Assembly (NCBI GenBank): GCA_002792635.1
Contig: PFOR01000016.1
Location: 1-42,255 of the forward strand
DNA: 42,255 nt
Origin: Candidatus Pacearchaeota archaeon CG_4_10_14_0_2_um_filter_35_33
GTDB lineage: Archaea > Nanobdellota > Nanobdellia > Pacearchaeales > GW2011-AR1
Direction of reading: 5' to 3'
Below the pieces are notes generated by a model. It made no database searches. It had not been told where the DNA came from and saw nothing but the letters and a program-made list of their open reading frames with translations. This document shows, one piece after another, positions 35,414 to 42,255 of this stretch (positions are counted from its first letter, which is position 1; the number at the start of each line of letters is the position of its first letter). The translations under genes and the position numbers were made by a program.

Positions 35414-36622
35414 ATGGCACAGAAATTAGATAAAATATTTGATTCTTTTGTTGAAAATAATTTGTTTAAGGATAAGAGGGTTTTACAAACTAATTATACC
35501 CCCGATACTATTCCTCATAGGGATAATCAGATAGAAAATGTGGCTTCTATTCTTGCGCCCGCCCTTAGGGGAGACAGGGTGAGTAATTTGTTTATTTATG
35601 GGAAGACGGGGACTGGCAAGACATTAAGTGTTCAACATGTTACTAATGAATTAATGAAAAGGGTTAGCGATAGCAAAAGTGATAATCTAAAGGTGGTTTA
35701 TATTAATTGTAAGTTAAAAAAGATTGCAGATACAGAATATAGGATTCTTGCAGAAATAATAAATAGTTTAGGCGGCAGCGTTCCTATCACAGGCCTCCCT
35801 ACTGATGCAGTTTATAATAAGTTTGTGGATATGATTGATGATAAGAGGCAAAATGTTATTTTAATTTTGGATGAGGTTGATCAAGCGATTAAGAAAATAA
35901 GCGATAGCTTTCTTTATACATTAACAAGATTAAATAGTGACTTGAAGAATGCACAAATTGGAATAGTTGGCATTAGCAATAGTCTAACGTTTATGGATTG
36001 TTTAGACCCAAGGGTGAGGAGCAGTTTAGGCGAAGAAGAGTTGGTTTTTCCTCCTTATAATGCATTACAATTAATTGATATATTGAGAGAGCGATCTAAG
36101 ACTGCGTTTGTTGATGGTGTTTTAGGTGAGGAAGTTATTTCTAAGTGTGCTGCATATGCGGCCAGAGAACATGGAGATGCAAGAAGGGCTTTGGACTTAT
36201 TGAGGGTTGCAGGGGAACTGGCCGAGAGGACACAAAGCAAAAAAATAGAAGAAAAGCATATTGATGAGGCGAATAGTAAAATAGAAAAGGATAAAATGTT
36301 AGACATTATTGAAAATGAGCCAAGGCAGTTCCAGTTAGTTTTAATGGCTATAATGGATTTGACTGAAGATAAGAATTTTGATAAGATTTATACCGGAAAT
36401 ATTTATAATAAATATCAGGAAATTTGTGAAAAAACTAAGAATGAGATTTTAACACAGAGAAGGATTAGTGATATTATTGCTGAGTTTGACATGTTAGGCA
36501 TTATTAATGCAGACGTTGTGAGTAAAGGAAGGCAGGGCAGGACAAGAGTGATTAAGCTTATGTTATCTGAAAGTTTAAAGAAAAAAGCAAGAGAGATTTT
36601 ACTAGGCAATTTAAATATATGA
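35414..36622 (+). CDS. cdc6: Origin recognition protein Orc1/Cdc6
   Basis: LFIYGKTGTGKTLSVQHV, LILDEVDQ, GISNSLTFMDCLDPRVRSSL. Confidence 0.95.
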   Translation: MAQKLDKIFDSFVENNLFKDKRVLQTNYTPDTIPHRDNQIENVASILAPALRGDRVSNLFIYGKTGTGKTLSVQHVTNELMKRVSDSKSDNLKVVYINCKLKKIADTEYRILAEIINSLGGSVPITGLPTDAVYNKFVDMIDDKRQNVILILDEVDQAIKKISDSFLYTLTRLNSDLKNAQIGIVGISNSLTFMDCLDPRVRSSLGEEELVFPPYNALQLIDILRERSKTAFVDGVLGEEVISKCAAYAAREHGDARRALDLLRVAGELAERTQSKKIEEKHIDEANSKIEKDKMLDIIENEPRQFQLVLMAIMDLTEDKNFDKIYTGNIYNKYQEICEKTKNEILTQRRISDIIAEFDMLGIINADVVSKGRQGRTRVIKLMLSESLKKKAREILLGNLNI

Positions 36623-36628
36623 TGTTAA

Positions 36629-38179
36629 ATGAAGGATGAAATACTTAGTTTGGTTAGGGAGAAGGGTCTTTTATTAGAGAAAGCTTTGTTTGAAGTTTTA
36701 GATAGTTTTGACAGCCTTCAGGATGCTCGTGATTTTTTAGAGGGTTTGGAAAAAGCTTCTGGGAATAAGGTAATTACAGTTTCTAACCTATCTAAAAATT
36801 TTGAATATGTAAAAGAAGTAGTTAATCATTTACCCGGACAGGAGAGAGAAGTCGTGGAGAGATTTCTTGTTAAAGGAGGATTAAATTTAGAGATTACTAA
36901 AGAGAGAGAAGTCGTGGAGACGAAACCGACAAGGAAACTTGACTATAAGGTATTTTATGCTGATGGGAATAATGCTCGGAAGATAGAAGTGAGGGATTTT
37001 GTTTCCCATTTTAGAGTAAGATATCAAGCCTTACAAAGGATTTTAATGGCCCGGCCAGAGGTTCAACAGAATTTGATTTCACTAAATAAATTGGGAGTGA
37101 ATAGAGAAAGCTTTGTTTTTATTGGAATAGTCGCGGAGAAAAGAATTACAAAAAATAAAAATTTAATCATAAAGTTTGAGGACTTGACAGGTGAAATAAA
37201 TGCACTTGTTAAACCAGATAGTGATTGTTTTAAAGAGGTTAATGAATTGCAGATGGATGATGTGGTTGCTGTAAAAGCTTCTGGGAATAAGGAATTAGCA
37301 TTCATTTATAATATTTTTTGGCCTGAATCTATTTTGTTGGATAAAACTAGGTTTGATGAAGAGGTATGCGTTGCATTTTTGTCAGATATTCATGCAGGAA
37401 GTAAGAATCACCTTGGTAAGGAATTTCAGAAATTTATAAATTGGTTGAACGAGGATGAATTGGCTAAGAAAATAAAATATATGTTTCTTGTCGGGGATAA
37501 TATTGATGGCGTCGGTATTTTTCCAGGTCAAGAAAGACTTCTCGAAAGGACTAGTGCTAAGGAGCAGTATGAAATGCTTTCAGAATATTTAAAACAAGTT
37601 CCAAAAAACATAACTATGTTTATGTGTCCGGGACAACACGACGCGGTTAGGGTTCCTGAACCCCAACCAGTTATTGGAAGAGATTATGGGGAGGCTTTGT
37701 ATGATATTGATAATTTGGTTTTGGTTTCCAATCCTGCGATGGTTAAGTTGATGGAAAAGGATAAGGAGTTCAAGGTTTTGATGTACCATGGTGCGAGCAT
37801 TCATGTGTTCATTAATGAAATTGAAGAATTAAGATTGATGAAAGCTCATAAATGTCCGGCCAAGGCTATCAAACATATGTTAAAGAGAAGACATTTAGCG
37901 CCTATGCATGGGGTGGCTCATTCTATTGTTTATGTACCTCATTTGGAAAAAGACCCCTTGGTAATAGAGGAGGTTCCAGATGTTTTATGTATGGGAGAGG
38001 TGCACAGGTTGGATATCGATAGCTATAATGGTGTTAGGATAATTACTGGGAGTTGCTGGCAATCTCAGACAGAATATGAAGAAAAAATAGGGAATGTCCC
38101 AGAAGCATGCAAGGTCTCTATTTTAAATTTAAAGACAGGAGAAATAAAAATTTTAGACTTTAGCGAAGATGAAAACTAA
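36629..38179 (+). CDS. polB: DNA polymerase D small subunit DP1
   Basis: FLSDIHAGS, LVGDNIDGVG, PGQHDAVR, YHGASIH, calcineurin-like DP1 motifs. Confidence 0.93.
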   Translation: MKDEILSLVREKGLLLEKALFEVLDSFDSLQDARDFLEGLEKASGNKVITVSNLSKNFEYVKEVVNHLPGQEREVVERFLVKGGLNLEITKEREVVETKPTRKLDYKVFYADGNNARKIEVRDFVSHFRVRYQALQRILMARPEVQQNLISLNKLGVNRESFVFIGIVAEKRITKNKNLIIKFEDLTGEINALVKPDSDCFKEVNELQMDDVVAVKASGNKELAFIYNIFWPESILLDKTRFDEEVCVAFLSDIHAGSKNHLGKEFQKFINWLNEDELAKKIKYMFLVGDNIDGVGIFPGQERLLERTSAKEQYEMLSEYLKQVPKNITMFMCPGQHDAVRVPEPQPVIGRDYGEALYDIDNLVLVSNPAMVKLMEKDKEFKVLMYHGASIHVFINEIEELRLMKAHKCPAKAIKHMLKRRHLAPMHGVAHSIVYVPHLEKDPLVIEEVPDVLCMGEVHRLDIDSYNGVRIITGSCWQSQTEYEEKIGNVPEACKVSILNLKTGEIKILDFSEDEN

Positions 38180-41100
38180 TTCCCATTTTGCACGTATAAA
38201 AAAGAAAGTTGATGAATATTATAATGTAGCAGAATCTGCACGTAGCAAGGGTTTGGATCCTGTTTCAAAAGTAGAGGTTCCTATCGCAAGCTCCTTGGCG
38301 GAAAAGGCCGTTGGGTTGATATCTGTTATGTATCCCCAATTACAGGATAAAAAGATTGTAAATCGGATATTGGAGCTGGAAAAAAAATATGGTCAATTAA
38401 GTATTTCTGTTTCAATGTTAATTGCCGAGGATATAGCAAAAGAAAAGTATTGTAAATTTAAAGATAAGATTGAGGCAATCGATGCAGGGGTAAGAGTTGG
38501 TTTTTCATATACTACTCTAGGTGTTGTTTCAAGCCCATTAGAGGGATTTACAGGTCTAAAATTAGGTAAGACAAGAGACGGGAGAGATTATTTCAAGGCT
38601 TATTTTTCTGGCCCTATTAGAAGCGCAGGAACCACCGCAGGGTGTGTTGTTTTGATGATTATCGATTATTTAAGAGAAATATTTGGTTATGCTAAATATG
38701 ATCCAAGTGAGGAAGAGGTTAAGAGATATATTACGGAAAATTATGATTATCATGAGAGAGTCACGAATTTACAGTATTTGCCTACGGAAGAAGAGATAAC
38801 TTTCCTTGCAAGGAGGCTCCCTATTCAAATTTCTGGTGAGCCTACTGAACAAAGAGAGGTTTCAAATTACAAGGATTTGGATAGAATTGAAACTAATTTT
38901 ATTAGGGGGGGAATGTGTTTGATTTTTTCTGAAGGTTTAGCACAGAAAGCTGCCAAAGGGTGGCGTTTGTTGAAGGGGGCAAAGGAGAAAGGCTTGCAAT
39001 CTTCGGGATGGAATTGGTTAGATGAATATATTGAATTACATTCTAAGAGGGAAAAGAAGGGGGATGATAGCAGTCCTACTTATATCAAAGATCTTGTTGC
39101 AGGAAGGCCCGTGTTTGGACATCCAGGTTCTTCAGGAAGTTTTAGGTTTAGATATGGAAGAGGAAGAACTTCTGGATTTTCTGCCACTTCGGTTCATCCA
39201 GCAACTATGGCTATTACAGACGGGTTCATTTCTTTTGGAACACAGTTAAAGATAGAAAAACCAACTAAGGGGTGTGCAGTTTCGTCTTGCGAAGGCATAG
39301 ATGGGCCAATTGTTAAATTGAGTGATGGAAGTGTTAGAAAACTCAAGGATTTTGATGAGGCTAAGAAAGTTTATTCTGATGTAGATGAAATAATTTATCT
39401 TGGGGATTTGTTGATGCCTTTTGGTGATGTTGCTAATAGAAACTATGATTTACTTAAATCAGGATATGTTGAGGAATGGTGGGCATTGGAAATGGAAAAA
39501 GCTGGAAAAAAAATAGATGATGAAAAGAATGTTAGTTTTGAAGACGCCTTAAATTATTCTGATAAATTTAACGTGCCCTTACATCCAAATTATATTTTTT
39601 ATTGGACCCAGATAACCTTGAAGGACTTTTATGGGTTGATTGATTGGATTGCTAGAGGTGTTGTCAAAGGAGATGATTTAATCTTACCATTTTCTTCAAA
39701 AAATATGGAACGCTTTGAAAAGGGGAAGAGAACTTTGGAGCTGATAGGTTGCGAGCATAGTATAGGAGTGGAAAATGTTATTGTTAAGGGAAGTGAGGCA
39801 AAATCGCTTTTAACAAATCTAGGATTGGAATTCAAGGAAGGAGATTTGGAAAAAAATGTTGATGAAATTATAAAGAAGATGGATAAAGAAAAAGGCGTTT
39901 TAGAAAATATTAATCTTTTTTCAAGATTTAAAATTAAAGATAAGGCTGGGTCTTTTATCGGGGCAAGAATGGGCAGACCTGAAAAGGCAAAATTAAGAAA
40001 ATTAACGGGAAGTCCACATGTATTGTTTCCCGTTGGTGTTGAAGGAGGGAGATTAAGAAGTGTTCAAGCTGCTTATGAGGTTGGGAGGGTTAAGGCAGAG
40101 TTTCCTAATTATTTTTGTAAAAAGTGTGAAGAAGAAAGCGTTTACCCCAAATGTGTGAAATGTGGCGAGAGTTGCAAGAAAATGCATTATTGTTTTGTTT
40201 GTGGAAGGAGTTCAGATGACAAATGTAAACAGCATGAAAGAGACTCGCAGTATAGGGAGAGGAGAATAGATATTAGACACTATTTTGATGTGGCTAAGAA
40301 GTCTACAGGAGTCCGGTTAGATGATCTGCCCGTCGCGGTTAAAGGCGTTAGGGGGACAAGCTCAGAAGAGCACGATTGTGAAAATCTTGCAAAAGGCTTG
40401 TTGAGGGCCAAATATGACTTGCATGTGAATAAGGATGGCACCATAAGATATGATGTTACTGAAATGCCTATAACTCACTTTAAGTCCGTGGAAATTGGTA
40501 CAAGTATAGAAAAACTAAAGGAGTTAGGATATACTGAAGATGTGAATGGGGCTGAATTGGTTTCTGGAGATCAGACAGTTGAATTATTCCCTCACGATAT
40601 TATTTTACCTTCTTGTCCTGTTACACAAGATGAAAGGGCTGATGATGTGTTTGTGAATGTGGCTAAATTTGTTGATGATGAATTAGAAAAAATTTACAGG
40701 TTACCCAGATTTTTCAATGTTGAAACAAGAGATGATTTAATCGGCACTTTATTTGCTTGCATCGCACCACATATCTGTACCGCAACAGTTGGAAGACTGA
40801 TTGGATTTTCTAAAACCCAAAGTTTGCTCGCAAGTCCCTACATGCATGCAGCCATGAGAAGGGATTGTGATGGAGATGAAGCAGCAGTTATCTTATTGAT
40901 GGATACTCTTGTTAATTTCTCCAGGAAATTTTTGCCCGCCCATAGAGGTGGTACACAGGATGCTCCGCTTGTTTTAAACTTTAAAATTAATGCAGGAGAG
41001 GTTGATGACCAGATACTGGATTTTGATTGTGGCAGTTATCCTTTAGAATTATACGAGTTTTCAGAACAAGGAAAACATTCTTCAGAGGTTAAGATTGAAA

Positions 41101-41603
41101 TGATAAGTGACAGGTTGAGAGATGGAAAAGACCCTTATACAGGAATAGGCTTTACTCATAAAACAGACAATTTTAATAATGGGTGTTTGAATTCATCTTA
41201 TAAGTTTTTACCCACAATGGAAGACAAAGTGAGCAAGATGATGGCGCTTTGTGAAAAAATTAGAGCTGTGGATACAACAGATGTTGCCCGATTGGTTATA
41301 GAAAGGCACTTTATTAGGGATACAAAAGGCAATTTTAGAAAATTTTCAATGCAATCTTTTAGGTGCGTAGGTTGTAATAGCAAGTTCAGGAGACCTCCCT
41401 TAACGGGAAGATGTACTAATTGTGGAGGAAAGATAATATTTACTATTTCCGAGGGCAGTATCATCAAGTATTTAGAAAAGGCCTTGAGATTGGCCAGGGA
41501 TTACCATGTAAGCGAATACCTATTAGAATGTCTTGAGCTGACAAAGAAGGATATCGAGAGCATGTTTGGAAAGGAGAAAGAGAAACAGACTACTTTGTTT
41601 TAA
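38169..41603 (+). CDS. polC: DNA polymerase D large subunit DP2
   Basis: 1144 aa; ARMGRPEKAK, HAAMRRDCDGDEAAVILLMDTLVNFS; Zn-binding Cys clusters; no intein seen. Confidence 0.95.
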   Translation: MKTNSHFARIKKKVDEYYNVAESARSKGLDPVSKVEVPIASSLAEKAVGLISVMYPQLQDKKIVNRILELEKKYGQLSISVSMLIAEDIAKEKYCKFKDKIEAIDAGVRVGFSYTTLGVVSSPLEGFTGLKLGKTRDGRDYFKAYFSGPIRSAGTTAGCVVLMIIDYLREIFGYAKYDPSEEEVKRYITENYDYHERVTNLQYLPTEEEITFLARRLPIQISGEPTEQREVSNYKDLDRIETNFIRGGMCLIFSEGLAQKAAKGWRLLKGAKEKGLQSSGWNWLDEYIELHSKREKKGDDSSPTYIKDLVAGRPVFGHPGSSGSFRFRYGRGRTSGFSATSVHPATMAITDGFISFGTQLKIEKPTKGCAVSSCEGIDGPIVKLSDGSVRKLKDFDEAKKVYSDVDEIIYLGDLLMPFGDVANRNYDLLKSGYVEEWWALEMEKAGKKIDDEKNVSFEDALNYSDKFNVPLHPNYIFYWTQITLKDFYGLIDWIARGVVKGDDLILPFSSKNMERFEKGKRTLELIGCEHSIGVENVIVKGSEAKSLLTNLGLEFKEGDLEKNVDEIIKKMDKEKGVLENINLFSRFKIKDKAGSFIGARMGRPEKAKLRKLTGSPHVLFPVGVEGGRLRSVQAAYEVGRVKAEFPNYFCKKCEEESVYPKCVKCGESCKKMHYCFVCGRSSDDKCKQHERDSQYRERRIDIRHYFDVAKKSTGVRLDDLPVAVKGVRGTSSEEHDCENLAKGLLRAKYDLHVNKDGTIRYDVTEMPITHFKSVEIGTSIEKLKELGYTEDVNGAELVSGDQTVELFPHDIILPSCPVTQDERADDVFVNVAKFVDDELEKIYRLPRFFNVETRDDLIGTLFACIAPHICTATVGRLIGFSKTQSLLASPYMHAAMRRDCDGDEAAVILLMDTLVNFSRKFLPAHRGGTQDAPLVLNFKINAGEVDDQILDFDCGSYPLELYEFSEQGKHSSEVKIEMISDRLRDGKDPYTGIGFTHKTDNFNNGCLNSSYKFLPTMEDKVSKMMALCEKIRAVDTTDVARLVIERHFIRDTKGNFRKFSMQSFRCVGCNSKFRRPPLTGRCTNCGGKIIFTISEGSIIKYLEKALRLARDYHVSEYLLECLELTKKDIESMFGKEKEKQTTLF

Positions 41604-41663
41604 TTATTATATATTAGAGGTAACCAGGAATTTGATACTGATACAAATTGAAGAATATAAAAA

Positions 41664-42191
41664 ATGAATAAATCTAAAGTTTTTTTAACTATCTTGATGG
41701 CTTTTGTTTTTGTAGCAAGTTTTGCGTTTGCGGTCAAGTCAGTTCATGTAGACTCTAATGGTGTTGAGACTGCTTTGGAACAGACATCTTGTACGAAGAT
41801 ACAGGGTGGTGAATTGTTAACAAGCGATAATGCTGTAATTGAAATAGGATTTGACATGCAGGGTTATAATTACCAATGATATATGTTCAATGGAAGTCAT
41901 TACGGATTTGACAGTTATATTGGAAGTGGCACATGGCTTACAAACCATCAGAAGGGAAGTTACATATAGGATAATGAAAATTGTAACTGGGATTACTTTA
42001 TGAAAATTGTTGCTGCATTCAATGTTACCTTAACATAAGGAGTTCGGTATGATGCAGATGGCATTGAGATTGACTCTGAAACTGGGCAATTCGTAATAAT
42101 TCAGCAAGTTGAAAATAACTCTTGTTCGGACGCTAATGGGGCTGCATATCTCGGAGACGCCCCAACTGGATTTGCTTTTTACAACACTTAA
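41664..42191 (+). pseudogene. Secreted protein gene with three in-frame stops
   Basis: Signal peptide MNKSKVFLTILMAFVFVASFAFAV; one 176-codon frame broken by TGA 41877, TAG 41967, TAA 42036. Confidence 0.8.
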
Positions 42192-42255
42192 ATAACCTTT
42201 ATTTTTTCTTATTTCTTATTTTCTTTTTATGTCAAGGTTGCCGATGCAGAAAACC

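Noticed and set aside
38169-41603. Intein in PolD large subunit
   Set aside because: Length and motif order match an uninterrupted DP2; no splicing-domain motifs seen.
11054-42191. UGA recoded as a sense codon genome-wide
   Set aside because: UGA is the normal terminator of intact genes here (for example the radical SAM gene ending at 2956), and the pseudogene at 41.7 kb also has TAG and TAA.

Overview
AT-rich archaeal window. Gene content and order (L21e-RpoF-DUF655-S13-S4-S11-RpoD-tRNA-Leu-L18e-L13-S9, Orc1/Cdc6, PolD DP1/DP2, archaeal RecJ-like protein, Lhr-type helicase) indicate an archaeon, probably DPANN-like; the lineage is my inference. Layout: (1) ~0.1-12.3 kb, accessory surface-glycan island: three paralogous GT2 enzymes, radical SAM/SPASM protein, HprK-like P-loop protein, GT4s, MNT nucleotidyltransferase, kinase-like proteins, a GH26-like hydrolase and a degraded IS, bounded by a 17-bp exact inverted repeat; (2) 12.4-17.4 kb, ribosomal/RNA polymerase operon with one tRNA-Leu; (3) 17.5-23.1 kb, Xer recombinase, pilin-like protein plus membrane metalloprotease, FKBP, RRM protein, RecJ-like DHH protein; (4) 23.7-30.6 kb, accessory stretch with two divergent toxin-antitoxin pairs, AbrB-type genes and remnants, HNH endonucleases, a cryptic dispersed repeat family, two DUF5654-like membrane proteins, and two convergent coiled-coil/wHTH genes that carry clustered short DNA motifs inside their own coding sequences; (5) 30.7-41.6 kb, Lhr helicase, phosphoesterase, then Orc1/Cdc6 preceded by an AT-rich tract with an ORB-like palindrome (candidate replication origin), and both PolD subunits; (6) a secreted-protein pseudogene with three in-frame stops. 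The best candidate for an undescribed system is the pair of convergent genes at 28.4-30.3 kb: one motif (CTGTCGATGTGT) occurs four times in one gene and is read in two different frames, which points to selection on DNA rather than protein. All calls are by eye; no searches were run.
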